From an uncultured Alphaproteobacteria bacterium (GTDB lineage: Bacteria > Pseudomonadota > Alphaproteobacteria > CAAHEQ01 > UBA3637): 64,000 bases of DNA. The stretch covers positions 10,218-74,217 of the forward strand of contig CALARE010000005.1 of the NCBI GenBank assembly GCA_937888725.1. Direction: 5' to 3'. The translations under genes were made by a program, and so were the position numbers. Under the pieces are notes generated by a model. It saw nothing but the letters and a program-made list of their open reading frames with translations, was not told where the DNA came from and made no database searches. The first letter of the stretch is position 1. The number at the start of each line of letters is the position of its first letter. Shown piece after piece: positions 23,852 through 31,988 of this stretch.

Positions 23852-26113
23852 ATGCAAACAGAGCTTTTAGCACCAGCGGGGGATAAAGAAGCAGCATATA
23901 GTGCTTTGTATTTTGGAGCAGATGCTATCTATTTGGGATTAAAACATTTTTCTGCTCGGGCGGAAGCGGTTAATTTTGTTCGGTCTGATTTAGATGAAAT
24001 AACAGCTTACGCACATCATTTAGGGAAAAAGGTTTATGTTGCGATTAATACCCTTATGCAAGAAGACGAGTTACCCCAATTAATGGAAAGTTTGCACATG
24101 TGTTCTGATTGTCATGTTGATGCGGTTATTGTGCAAGATTTAGGGGTTGCCAGATTGGTAAAAAGATGTTTCCCTTCACTTGCATTACATGCTAGTACAC
24201 AAATGGCCGTTCATAACTTGGCAGGAGCCTTGGCACTTAAAAAACAAGGTTTTGAGCGTGTGGTTTTGGCTCGTGAGCTTTCTTTAAATGAAATTTTGCA
24301 TATTAAAGAAAAAGCAGGCGTTGAAATAGAGGTTTTTATCCATGGTGCCTTGTGTTATTCATATAGTGGATTATGTCTTTTTTCATCTTTGACAACAGCA
24401 CGGAGTGCAAATCGAGGTAAATGTGTTTATTCTTGTAGAGGATTGTTCGAAAGAGATGGTGAAAAATCACACCTTTTTTCAATGAAAGATTTGGCCCTTG
24501 AAAAAGAAGTTCTAAAATTAAAAGGGATTTCACTTAAAATTGAAGGACGCAAAAAAACAGCATTATACGTTGGTGCGGTGACAGATTATTATCGTCGTAT
24601 TTTGGATACAGGTAAGGTCGATTTAAAATTAACGGATAATTTGAAACAAATCTTTGCCCGTCCTTGGACAAAACTTCACTTTCAAGGGAAAAACAAATCA
24701 GTTATTGATGAAACATTTGTAGGGCATCGTGGTCTTTTAATCGGTTCGGTTGAAAGTGTTGTGAATAAAGATTTAACCTTTCGTACAGCTCATTCGATAG
24801 AAAGGTATGATGGCATACAAATTGATATTCAAGGTGTAGAACGACCTTTTGGTTTTTCAGCTGAAAAGTTGATTGTTAATAAAAAAAGTGTTTTTGAGGT
24901 GCAAAAAGGGCAAAAGGTGACAATTAAATTGCCACAAAATACACCCTTTATCAAAAAAGGCAGTGCTGTTTATTTGGCCTCATCAACGAAGGTAAAAGGG
25001 GCATATTCATATTCAAAACCAAAGCCAAAAGAATTTATCAATCAAGTGGGAATAGATGTTTCTGTGTTTATTGAAAAAGACGGGATAACAGCTTGTGCTC
25101 AGGATAAAACGGTAACCATTAATGAGGTGTTTTCTCCTGCAAAACAACCAGAAAAAGTATATGAAAATGTTAATGCTAGCTTTTCAAAAACAGCTGATTT
25201 ACCCTTTAAATTAAATAATCTTTATCTTGAAAATGAAAAGAAATTATTTGTTCCGCTCTCTATTTTAAATGAATTAAGACGGCAACTTTATACACAAATT
25301 AATGTATTTACAAAAATGCCTAAGATGCCGATTTACACATTCAAAAAAACGAAAAACGGCAAACAAAAATGGAGTCTTAAAACAGATCAAATTCATTTGT
25401 TTAAAGATATTGATTTGTCAATATTTGATCAGATTATTATTGATGTAAATTCTCAATTAAAGGAATCTGATTTTAATTTTGTACCAAAAGAGAAAATCGT
25501 TTTGGCATTACCAGCAATTATGCGACCACAAGAAAAGTGGCAAAAATTAGCTCAAACCTTTTTTGATAAGGGATATCATACTTGGTTGATTGGTAATATT
25601 TCAGGGCTTTCAATTTTGCCAACAAAAGCTGAGATTTATTTTGATAACACCATTGGTGTTTTAAATACGCAAACGGCAGCCTATCTTTTTGAACAAAAAA
25701 TAAAAGGATTTACCTTTAGCGTTGAAGATTGTGCTCAAAATATTCAAAAATTGGCAAAGGAAATACCAAATACAACATTGGTTGTTTATCAAGATATTCC
25801 TTTGTTTATTTCGGCAAATTGTGTGCGTAAAAATAGTTGTGAGATGTGTTCTCATCAAATACAAGTAGACACCATCAAAAATGGGAAAGATGCATTTTTA
25901 ATGATTTCAAAAGAGTGTCAAACAATTGTTATGCGGCAAACGCCTTTTTACATTGCACCTGAAGCAAAACAAATCGACGCAGATTTTTATCGTTTAGATT
26001 TTTGTAACCGATTATACAAAAAAGATGAAATTTTATCAATTATACAAAAAGCACTGGACCATGAACCGCTTAAAAATGTTTTTACCGCTAATTTTAAGAA
26101 GAATTTTGCTTAA
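23852..26113 (+). CDS. rlhA: U32 family protein (RlhA-type, rRNA hydroxylation)
   Basis: 753 residues: LLAPAGDKEAAYSALYFGAD at the N-terminus, the U32 signature region EVFIHGALCYSYSGLCLFSS with RSANRGKCVYSCRG, and the DUF3656-type middle (VRRxx-like YVGAVTDYYRRILDTGK). Family members RlhA and TrhP hydroxylate RNA (C2501 of 23S rRNA, or tRNA U34) with iron-sulfur chemistry and prephenate. Length and the extra C-terminal domain with CVRKNSCEMCSHQIQ (more Cys) fit RlhA better. It is 11 bases after ldcA with AAAGGATA, so it shares that operon. The old peptidase label is not supported for this subgroup. Confidence 0.75.
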   Translation: MQTELLAPAGDKEAAYSALYFGADAIYLGLKHFSARAEAVNFVRSDLDEITAYAHHLGKKVYVAINTLMQEDELPQLMESLHMCSDCHVDAVIVQDLGVARLVKRCFPSLALHASTQMAVHNLAGALALKKQGFERVVLARELSLNEILHIKEKAGVEIEVFIHGALCYSYSGLCLFSSLTTARSANRGKCVYSCRGLFERDGEKSHLFSMKDLALEKEVLKLKGISLKIEGRKKTALYVGAVTDYYRRILDTGKVDLKLTDNLKQIFARPWTKLHFQGKNKSVIDETFVGHRGLLIGSVESVVNKDLTFRTAHSIERYDGIQIDIQGVERPFGFSAEKLIVNKKSVFEVQKGQKVTIKLPQNTPFIKKGSAVYLASSTKVKGAYSYSKPKPKEFINQVGIDVSVFIEKDGITACAQDKTVTINEVFSPAKQPEKVYENVNASFSKTADLPFKLNNLYLENEKKLFVPLSILNELRRQLYTQINVFTKMPKMPIYTFKKTKNGKQKWSLKTDQIHLFKDIDLSIFDQIIIDVNSQLKESDFNFVPKEKIVLALPAIMRPQEKWQKLAQTFFDKGYHTWLIGNISGLSILPTKAEIYFDNTIGVLNTQTAAYLFEQKIKGFTFSVEDCAQNIQKLAKEIPNTTLVVYQDIPLFISANCVRKNSCEMCSHQIQVDTIKNGKDAFLMISKECQTIVMRQTPFYIAPEAKQIDADFYRLDFCNRLYKKDEILSIIQKALDHEPLKNVFTANFKKNFA

Positions 26114-26178
26114 CTATTGATTTTTTAAGATAAAATATGCATAGTATAATTTGTCGGATATGAGAAGGAGAAAATAAG

Positions 26179-26985
26179 ATGATTAAATTTATTTTAAAAA
26201 CAATTTTGATTTTGTTGCTATTAATAATTATGGCTTTAATTGGTGTGTATTTTTATGCGGGTGAGATTGTGAAAAAAGCAGTCGAAACATATGTGCCACA
26301 GGTAACTCAAACATCAGCAGAGCTAAAAGGAATGGATTTATCTTTATTTAAAGGCGAAGTTTCTTTAAATGGATTGACAATTGGGAATGTCAAAGGTTAT
26401 CAATCGCCTGATGTATTTTCTGTAAAAAAGATTTATGTTAAATTTGATCCGAAATCAGTTTTAACAGAAAAAATTGTTATTAATCAAATTTTGATTGATG
26501 GAACGCATGTTTCTGCTGAGGCAACTTATAAAGATGGTCAAATAACATCAAACTTAACAACGCTTAAAAATAATGTTGATACATTTATCAAAAAATCATC
26601 AAATCAATCAACGGCACCTAAAAAAGAGGTGAAAAAAGAAAGTACTGTGAAATCTTCATCACCATCTAAAACAGTTGTGATTAAAGATTTGCAGATTAAT
26701 AATTCAAATGTAACGGTTGGTTTACTTAATCAAGCAATGGATATTCCTTTGCCAAATATTCAACAAAAAAATATTGGTGAAAAAGGTCAAAAAACAACCT
26801 TAAAAGATGTTGCTGTGATGGTGTTTGATATGATTTCTGTTGAAAGCATTAAAGCCACAGCAAAAGGCGTACAAGAACTTTTGAAAAAAAGTGCTGAGGA
26901 AGCATTAAGTGGTGCAAAAGGCTTGGTTGATGATGCTAAAGAAAGCTCTAAAAATCTGATTGACAAAGTAAAGGGAATTTTTTAA
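26179..26985 (+). CDS. AsmA-like membrane-anchored protein
   Basis: 268 residues: one N-terminal membrane helix (about 5-27), then AsmA/TamB-type opening sequence (VPQVTQTSAELKGMDLSLFK, GEVSLNGLTIGNVKGY, VLTEKIVINQILIDG). Residues 138-160 form a Lys/Ser-rich linker; the C-terminus is a helical, Ala/Lys-rich stretch. AsmA-like proteins of the inner membrane face the periplasm and are linked to lipid transport to the outer membrane; this is a small, truncated-looking form. AGAAGGAG precedes ATG; TATAAT at 26145-26150 may be its -10. A terminator follows at 27003. Confidence 0.65.
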   Translation: MIKFILKTILILLLLIIMALIGVYFYAGEIVKKAVETYVPQVTQTSAELKGMDLSLFKGEVSLNGLTIGNVKGYQSPDVFSVKKIYVKFDPKSVLTEKIVINQILIDGTHVSAEATYKDGQITSNLTTLKNNVDTFIKKSSNQSTAPKKEVKKESTVKSSSPSKTVVIKDLQINNSNVTVGLLNQAMDIPLPNIQQKNIGEKGQKTTLKDVAVMVFDMISVESIKATAKGVQELLKKSAEEALSGAKGLVDDAKESSKNLIDKVKGIF

Positions 26986-27002
26986 ATTTGCTTATAGAAA
27001 AT

Positions 27003-27035
27003 AAAAATCGCCATTTTTTAATGGCGATTTTTTTT
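27003..27035. terminator. Bidirectional terminator after the AsmA-like gene
   Basis: 13 bp stem AAAAATCGCCATT / AATGGCGATTTTT with a short T loop and T tract; also placed to end the minus-strand 27055 gene. Confidence 0.85.
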
Positions 27036-27054
27036 ATGGCGTATAAGGGAAAAA

Positions 27055-27279
27055 TTATCTATTCCTATCATTGTTATGAACGGGTATATTTTCGCGTTCT
27101 TCTGTGATGTTTTGACCATTAGAGGCAAGTGCTGACATCAAACCAGATTTTTCTAGTTCTTCATTTTCGATTTCTTTTTCAGCTTCTACTGTGTTTTTCA
27201 TATCTGTTTCAGCTTGTGTTGAACCTAAGAGGCCATCAACGAAATCACTAGCGGCTCTTTTTACATCTTCATTTGTCAT
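27055..27279 (-). CDS. Small acidic protein, 74 residues
   Basis: No signal peptide or membrane helix; Glu/Asn-rich, probably helical in residues 5-50 (DVKRAASDFVDGLLGSTQAE). A good ribosome site (AAGGGGG) and a terminator behind it support a real gene. Family unknown; no function is proposed. It follows the hipBA operon on the same strand after 63 bases but shows no toxin-antitoxin features. Confidence 0.55.
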   Translation of the reverse strand: MTNEDVKRAASDFVDGLLGSTQAETDMKNTVEAEKEIENEELEKSGLMSALASNGQNITEERENIPVHNNDRNR

Positions 27280-27342
27280 GCTACCCCCTTATACTTTTGT
27301 TTACTATAAATATTATACACCATTTTTTAAAAAAGTGCAACA

Positions 27343-28536
27343 TTAATCGATAGGACCCAAGTTTGTATGAATTTGAAATTCTTTTAAATACATTGGGAAT
27401 CGTGAAAGTGCCCCTTCTACTTGATCGATAATTTCTTTAATTTTTGAAATTGAAAGACCTGATAATTTAGCCGTTTGAATAAGATCTTCATTTAAAATAT
27501 GCCGTCCTTTGCCGTTGACCATGGCGGTTTGTTCGCCATTAATACCTGCAGAGGGAGTAATGTCAAAAGCAGGTGTCATTTTCCATTGATAATTTTTTGT
27601 CATCATAAAAGCAAAGTTTTTTGTGTGGTCGTCTTTGTTGCCAGATTTAACGTTAAAAATCATTAAACGCACCATTTTTTCAACTTCACGTTCATCATGT
27701 GTTAAATGACTGGTTAGACGTATTAAATTTTCATAATCAAGTGTTGGTATCCTATGGGATGCATGTAATAATCCGCAGGCACTGTGAACATGGATTTTGT
27801 TAATTCCATCTCTATCAAAGCGTTCAGTTGCAAAATGGCCTGCACAATGTTTGGAAGGGAAAAGGTGTGTTTTTGGCATTTCAACACCAGCTTCTTTTGC
27901 CATCAAAGAATAAATATATTCAAGAGCACCCAAATTCCGTTCATCAGAATCAGATGAAAACTTAATAATCCAAGGAGAAAATCCATTTATAGCTTCTCGC
28001 CCGCTTTTAATTGTTTTAAAATCATCAGAAACAAGGGCTGTAATTTTGGGTCTAGCACCAGCAGTTGAACCATTAAGGGTACGCAAATGCTCTAAAAGTT
28101 CAGAGCTTTCACCTTGTAAGATTTGATCAGCTCCTTCAGAAAGTGTATCTAGTTGCAACTCTGAAAAATGGGGCTCATCGGGTGTGCTTTCTGGTTCATA
28201 TTCAAGAGCACCTAATGCTTGTGTCCCAATGATTGAAAGACGATGAAGGGGTGTGATTTCATAATAAGAAAGGCCCTGTTTTTGCAAGTATCTATCAAGC
28301 AACAAACAACCCCAACCATCAGGGAGAGAGTCATTAAAAAGGCCAAACAATCCATCAAAAGTTTGTTTTTTATCTTCAAAAATTCCAGTTTGTAGAGGAA
28401 GCATAAAAGGTGAAAGATTAATCCCTGTTTTTAAAAAAGAAGGTGCATATTCAAATAAAATGGTATCTCGCTGTTCTAAAATACCAACAAAAATTCTTTT
28501 TTGATAAGCATTTAAAAAAACTTTTAATTTTAGCAT
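27343..28536 (-). CDS. hipA: HipA-type serine/threonine kinase toxin
   Basis: 397 residues: N-terminal HipA domain (FDGLFGLFNDSLPDGWGCLL), the P-loop-like NGSTAGARPKI (155-165), Lys192 in WIIKFSS, catalytic SGNKDDHTKNFAF (about 299-310) and Mg-binding Asp325 in AFDITPS. HipA kinases phosphorylate translation factors such as GltX and cause growth arrest; HipB neutralises them. All catalytic residues appear present, so it is probably active. It lies 10 bases after hipB, in the usual antitoxin-first order. The length is a little under E. coli HipA (440). Confidence 0.9.
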   Translation of the reverse strand: MLKLKVFLNAYQKRIFVGILEQRDTILFEYAPSFLKTGINLSPFMLPLQTGIFEDKKQTFDGLFGLFNDSLPDGWGCLLLDRYLQKQGLSYYEITPLHRLSIIGTQALGALEYEPESTPDEPHFSELQLDTLSEGADQILQGESSELLEHLRTLNGSTAGARPKITALVSDDFKTIKSGREAINGFSPWIIKFSSDSDERNLGALEYIYSLMAKEAGVEMPKTHLFPSKHCAGHFATERFDRDGINKIHVHSACGLLHASHRIPTLDYENLIRLTSHLTHDEREVEKMVRLMIFNVKSGNKDDHTKNFAFMMTKNYQWKMTPAFDITPSAGINGEQTAMVNGKGRHILNEDLIQTAKLSGLSISKIKEIIDQVEGALSRFPMYLKEFQIHTNLGPID

Positions 28537-28546
28537 GCTTTTCCTC

Positions 28547-28849
28547 TTATTTTAATTTGCCACGTTGTCTTTTTTTGTCATTTAACGCACTTGCGAATAA
28601 CGAAGATCGATTTGGGGTTGTTTTAAAAAGTGTGTCAAATTCAGAAAGTGCCCCAACTGCATGAGCTAACTTTAAAAGTGATTCAAGAGAAATTTGCCCA
28701 GTAGATTCAAACCGTTTAAGTGACCCTAAACTAACACCAGAGCGAGAGCAAATCCCTTCTTGTGTTAAATTAAGCTCTAAACGTTTTGTTTTTATGCGAT
28801 AGGCTAAATCTGTCATAATTTCTGTTGGTGTTTTTAAAATAAAAGTCAT
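28547..28849 (-). CDS. hipB: HipB-type antitoxin, XRE-family repressor
   Basis: 100 residues with a Cro/CI helix-turn-helix (RIKTKRLELNLTQEGICSRS, then GVSLGSLKRFESTG) followed by SLESLLKLAHAVGALSEF. The tail is Arg/Lys-rich (NDKKRQRGKLK). HipB binds HipA and represses its own promoter. A TTGACA, 17 bases, TATTAT promoter (28887-28915) lies upstream, and the 12 bp palindrome ATAATATATTAT overlaps its -10, a candidate operator. Confidence 0.87.
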   Translation of the reverse strand: MTFILKTPTEIMTDLAYRIKTKRLELNLTQEGICSRSGVSLGSLKRFESTGQISLESLLKLAHAVGALSEFDTLFKTTPNRSSLFASALNDKKRQRGKLK

Positions 28850-28886
28850 TATATTATCCGTTAAAGTTGTTTGTGCTACTCTATAT

Positions 28887-28915
28887 ATAATATATTATCT
28901 TTTAGTTTTTGTCAA
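28887..28915 (-). promoter_or_regulatory. hipBA promoter with -10 palindrome
   Basis: Minus strand TTGACA (28915-28910), 17 bases, TATTAT (28892-28887). ATAATATATTAT (28887-28898) is self-complementary and could be a HipB operator; being purely AT it could also be chance. Confidence 0.6.
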
Positions 28916-28993
28916 GAAAAATCGTATCATAAAGCTATAAGCAAATTAAAATGCTAAGCAAAGAGCGTATCAGAGATATAAATATCGTAATTA

Positions 28994-30046
28994 TTATTTA
29001 ATTTCTCTTGATTTAAATTTATCCACATCAGGAGAGAATAAAAATCCATCAAACCAAAGTTTTTTATCTTTCCAATAATCATTATTAGGTTGACTATCTA
29101 CATAGCGTTTAAATTTTAACAATTCGGAATAAAATTTATATTTGCGTTCTGTTGTTAAGTGATTCCATCTCGTTGGAATATTAGAAATATAAGCATTACT
29201 AACAGCTGTTGCTTTTTCATCATGTTGTGGGAACAAATGTGTCCTATCCCAGATATATTCACAAATTCGCACAAATGAGTCAAAATGTTTGCTTTTGTCA
29301 GATGTAACAGCTTTCGCATGTAAGCGTTTATAGTATAAAATGTTTGGAATGGCTGAAATTTTTGCCTCTGCGAAAATGGTGTGCAAAAAGAAAATATCAT
29401 CTTCGAACAATGTACGAGCTGGAAAGTCAATTTTATTTTTTTGGATAAATTCACGCCGATAAATCTGTTTGCCCGACGTGACAGGATAAGTTAAAATATC
29501 ACTAACTGTTAATCTGTTAATTGAATAGATGCTATTTGGTGAAAGTTCAAGAGGATAGGGTAATCTGTCATATGGGTTTAATCCTAAAAAAGTTCCATTC
29601 GCAGAAACCATAGAGGTATAAAAAGAGACCATGTCTAACTCTGTATCCTTTGTTTTTTTATAAAGAGCTGAAAGAGCTTTTTTATCAATCCAATCATCTG
29701 CATCAACAAACCAAAAATATTTTCCTTTAGCAAGTTGCATCGCCTTATTGCGTGAAAGAGAAAGCCCCATATTCTTATGCTCAATAATTGTGATTTTAGG
29801 ATGATTTTGATATTTTTTCAAAATCTCAGAGGTGTTATCTGTTGAACCATCATTAACGATAATCAATTCATAATTTTTAAAGGTAGAATTTAAAACAGAC
29901 TCAACTGTTTGTTCCAAAAAATGCCCATAGTTATAAGAGCAAACAATAATTGAAAAATAGGGCTTTTTCAAAAAATAATATGTGGAAACACAGCAAGTAA
30001 TAGCTACAATGAATATTGAAATAGTACGGAACAATTTTATTGACAT
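28994..30046 (-). CDS. Family 2 glycosyltransferase, membrane-anchored
   Basis: 350 residues. An N-terminal membrane helix (about 8-26) is followed by a GT-A domain: FSIIVCSYNYGHFLEQTVES, NDGSTDNTSEIL, GLSLSRNKAMQLAKGKYFWF and the metal-binding DADD (115-118). The C-terminal 150 residues include LFEDDIFFLHTIFA, the acceptor-side ED motif. It probably adds a sugar to a surface glycan or lipid at the inner membrane; the donor cannot be read. AGAGGAG is 5 bases upstream of ATG. It stands alone on the minus strand, without other polysaccharide genes. Confidence 0.85.
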   Translation of the reverse strand: MSIKLFRTISIFIVAITCCVSTYYFLKKPYFSIIVCSYNYGHFLEQTVESVLNSTFKNYELIIVNDGSTDNTSEILKKYQNHPKITIIEHKNMGLSLSRNKAMQLAKGKYFWFVDADDWIDKKALSALYKKTKDTELDMVSFYTSMVSANGTFLGLNPYDRLPYPLELSPNSIYSINRLTVSDILTYPVTSGKQIYRREFIQKNKIDFPARTLFEDDIFFLHTIFAEAKISAIPNILYYKRLHAKAVTSDKSKHFDSFVRICEYIWDRTHLFPQHDEKATAVSNAYISNIPTRWNHLTTERKYKFYSELLKFKRYVDSQPNNDYWKDKKLWFDGFLFSPDVDKFKSREIK

Positions 30047-30216
30047 ATAACTCCTCTTTTTTATGGTATATCTTTAATCTTTTAACTTAAAAGAGAATAA
30101 AAAGCAATGATATTTTATGTTTTAAAATGGTGAGTTGTAAAAAATGGGAATTGATTTTATTTTTCAACTCATTATTCAAAATAAAAAGTGTGCAAAAAAA
30201 GGGGCGTTTTTTGCAT
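30047..30216. other. Noncoding stretch between the glycosyltransferase gene and an autotransporter remnant
   Basis: 170 bases (446 up to the next intact gene) with no ORF that has a ribosome site. Very AT-rich. It may be decayed coding sequence joined to the remnant that follows. Confidence 0.4.
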
Positions 30217-30457
30217 GGGGGATAATGATGCGGTATCCACGAACAACGCTAAAGGAATTAAAAAGGCGTTATGCACTTATTTTGAAAAAATGTTTTCTTT
30301 TGAAAGCGAGCAAATTGATAAGTTTGGTATTGAAATTGGAGCTCGTATGGGACTCGATTTGAATAGAAAAACGGAGCTATCTCTTGAATATAAAGGTGTA
30401 TTTAAAGGAGATTATACAAATCACACAGGTTTAGCTACTGTAAAGTATAAATTCTAG
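30217..30457 (+). pseudogene. Remnant of an autotransporter beta-barrel C-terminus
   Basis: An open frame whose last 60 residues read like the end of an autotransporter barrel: SEQIDKFGIEIGARMGLDLN, then KTELSLEYKGVFKGDYTNHT, ending TVKYKF with the terminal Phe. There is no signal peptide, no ribosome site and no barrel N-terminal part upstream, so it cannot make a functional outer-membrane protein. It compares with the C-terminus of the intact autotransporter at 48478-53547 (ELELKYDYDFS, MGYKYLF) in pattern but not in sequence. It is best read as the tail of a deleted gene. Confidence 0.5.
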
Positions 30458-30492
30458 AAAAATACATTGTTTTTTTATTTATAAATCAATTT

Positions 30493-30714
30493 TTAAAAGT
30501 TGGAAAAGTTTTCTTCATCAAATGAAAACATAAGTTCATCAAAAGAGGGATTAGAGGGCGTTGTATTTTTTTGATTTTTTAGGATAAAATCTTGTCGATT
30601 ACCAAGAATTTTTGCATATTTAGAAAGTAAAGAATGCTCATACTGTCGTATTTCAGGCGAATCTGAAATACGTGTTAAAGAGGATAACAAATTGTTTGTT
30701 TTTTCTTCATTCAT
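30493..30714 (-). CDS. Small hypothetical protein, 73 residues
   Basis: No signal or membrane helix. Start has AAAGGATATC upstream and its own promoter at 30745-30773. Acidic Phe-rich C-terminus (FDELMFSFDEENFSNF). Family unknown. Confidence 0.55.
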   Translation of the reverse strand: MNEEKTNNLLSSLTRISDSPEIRQYEHSLLSKYAKILGNRQDFILKNQKNTTPSNPSFDELMFSFDEENFSNF

Positions 30715-30744
30715 ATTGATATCCTTTAAAACGCTTACCTTCTA

Positions 30745-30773
30745 ATGATATCAAAAACGAATCTGTTTGTCAA
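30745..30773 (-). promoter_or_regulatory. Promoter of the 73-residue protein gene
   Basis: Minus strand TTGACA (30773-30768), 17 bases, TATCAT (30750-30745), 31 bases before the start codon. Confidence 0.6.
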
Positions 30774-30854
30774 TAATGTTGGTAATTGAGATGTTTATTT
30801 TTTCTTGAAAATTTTGCATCTTATTGTATGAGGGGCAGAGAAAGGAGTGATAAA

Positions 30855-31052
30855 ATGATTTTACTTTTTTTAAGATTTGTAATTATCATATATTTGTTGG
30901 GATTATTTATGTTGTTGTTTATGAAATTATCTCATGCAAGTAAGAAAAATAAAGGGATTTCATCGCTTTTTTTATTTCCTCTTTTGGTTTGTACTAAAAA
31001 GGGGCGAAAGGCATTGGCTGAAGAAATTAAAAATACGGGAGATAAGGAATGA
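30855..31052 (+). CDS. Small membrane protein coupled to the prohibitin-like gene
   Basis: 65 residues: a hydrophobic helix at about 2-24 and a second weaker one (SSLFLFPLLVC), then a charged tail (KKGRKALAEEIKNTGDKE). The start at 30855 has AAAGGAG 7 bases upstream; the longer frame upstream has no ribosome site. Its last codons overlap the start of the Band 7 gene by 4 bases (ATGA), so the two are made together. It is possibly an accessory subunit of the SPFH protein. Family unknown. Confidence 0.6.
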   Translation: MILLFLRFVIIIYLLGLFMLLFMKLSHASKKNKGISSLFLFPLLVCTKKGRKALAEEIKNTGDKE

Positions 31053-31831
31053 CAAATTTAATTAAGATAAGTATTGGATTAATTGCGGTGGCGGTTTTTG
31101 TTGTTGCGTTTACATGTGTAAAGCAAATTGATGCGGGGTATAGAGGTATCAAAACTGTATGGGGTAAGGTGATTGGTGAAAGTTTATCCGAAGACCTTTA
31201 TTTTTACAATGCCATTAGTTCAGAAATTTATGCAATGGACTGCAAAACACGCAAAGCAACGGTAAAAACAAACGCTTATACAAAGGATGTTCAACAATCA
31301 ACAGTTCAAGTTGCTGTGAATTACAATCTAAATCCTGCCTTTGCACATGTTATGTTTAAAGAAGTGGGGCAAGATTATGAACAAAAGATTTTGTACCCCA
31401 AAATTATTTCCGTGATTAAAGATACTTTTGGTGGATGGGAAGCAGATAAATTAATTGCAAATCGTGAAACGGCGATACAATCAATTTTTGAAAAATTACA
31501 AGCAGTGATGGTGCCTGATCATATTGATGTAACGGGTGTTGCACTTGAAAATATTGATTTTTCGGATCAATATGAACGTGCGATTGAAGAAAAACAAATT
31601 GCAACGCAAAATGCCATCAAAGCAATGAATAAAACAAAACAAATTGAGGAGGAGGCTAAGCAAAAAGTTTTGACAGCTCAAGCGGCAGCAGAAAGTATGC
31701 GTATTCGGTCACAGGCAATTAGTCAAAATCAAAATTTGATTCAATATGAGGCAGTTCAACGCTGGGATGGTAAATTACCTGTGAATATGTATGGTTCAGC
31801 GCCGATTCCATTTATTAATGCACTAAAATAA
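31049..31831 (+). CDS. SPFH/Band 7 (prohibitin-like) membrane protein
   Basis: 260 residues: N-terminal membrane anchor (5-23), the SPFH domain (IDAGYRGIKTVWGKVIGESL, TVQVAVNYNLNPAFAHVMFK, IRET-like LIANRETAIQSIFEKL) and a coiled-coil C-terminus (KTKQIEEEAKQKVLTAQAAA). It ends ALK. Prohibitin-like proteins form large rings in the membrane and modulate FtsH proteolysis or membrane domains. No FtsH gene is near. Cotranscribed with a 65-residue membrane protein. A hairpin terminator follows at 31866. Confidence 0.85.
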   Translation: MTNLIKISIGLIAVAVFVVAFTCVKQIDAGYRGIKTVWGKVIGESLSEDLYFYNAISSEIYAMDCKTRKATVKTNAYTKDVQQSTVQVAVNYNLNPAFAHVMFKEVGQDYEQKILYPKIISVIKDTFGGWEADKLIANRETAIQSIFEKLQAVMVPDHIDVTGVALENIDFSDQYERAIEEKQIATQNAIKAMNKTKQIEEEAKQKVLTAQAAAESMRIRSQAISQNQNLIQYEAVQRWDGKLPVNMYGSAPIPFINALK

Positions 31832-31865
31832 AAATCATTTATTATTCTAATAAATAATTTTATAA

Positions 31866-31900
31866 AAAACGTTGTTTTTAGAAACAGCGTTTTTTTATGC
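31866..31900 (+). terminator. Terminator after the prohibitin-like gene
   Basis: 12 bp stem AAAACGTTGTTT / AAACAGCGTTTT with one G-T pair, then seven T residues. Confidence 0.75.
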
Positions 31901-31988
31901 TTTATTTTTTGTTTAAAATATGCTATAACCCTCTCAAAGCATACTCTTTTTTGTGTGTATAAGTTAAAATAAAATTAAAAGGTGCCTT

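Noticed and set aside
30144..30362. 72-residue ORF before the autotransporter remnant
   Set aside because: Composition unlike a protein, overlaps the remnant in another frame and lacks a ribosome site.
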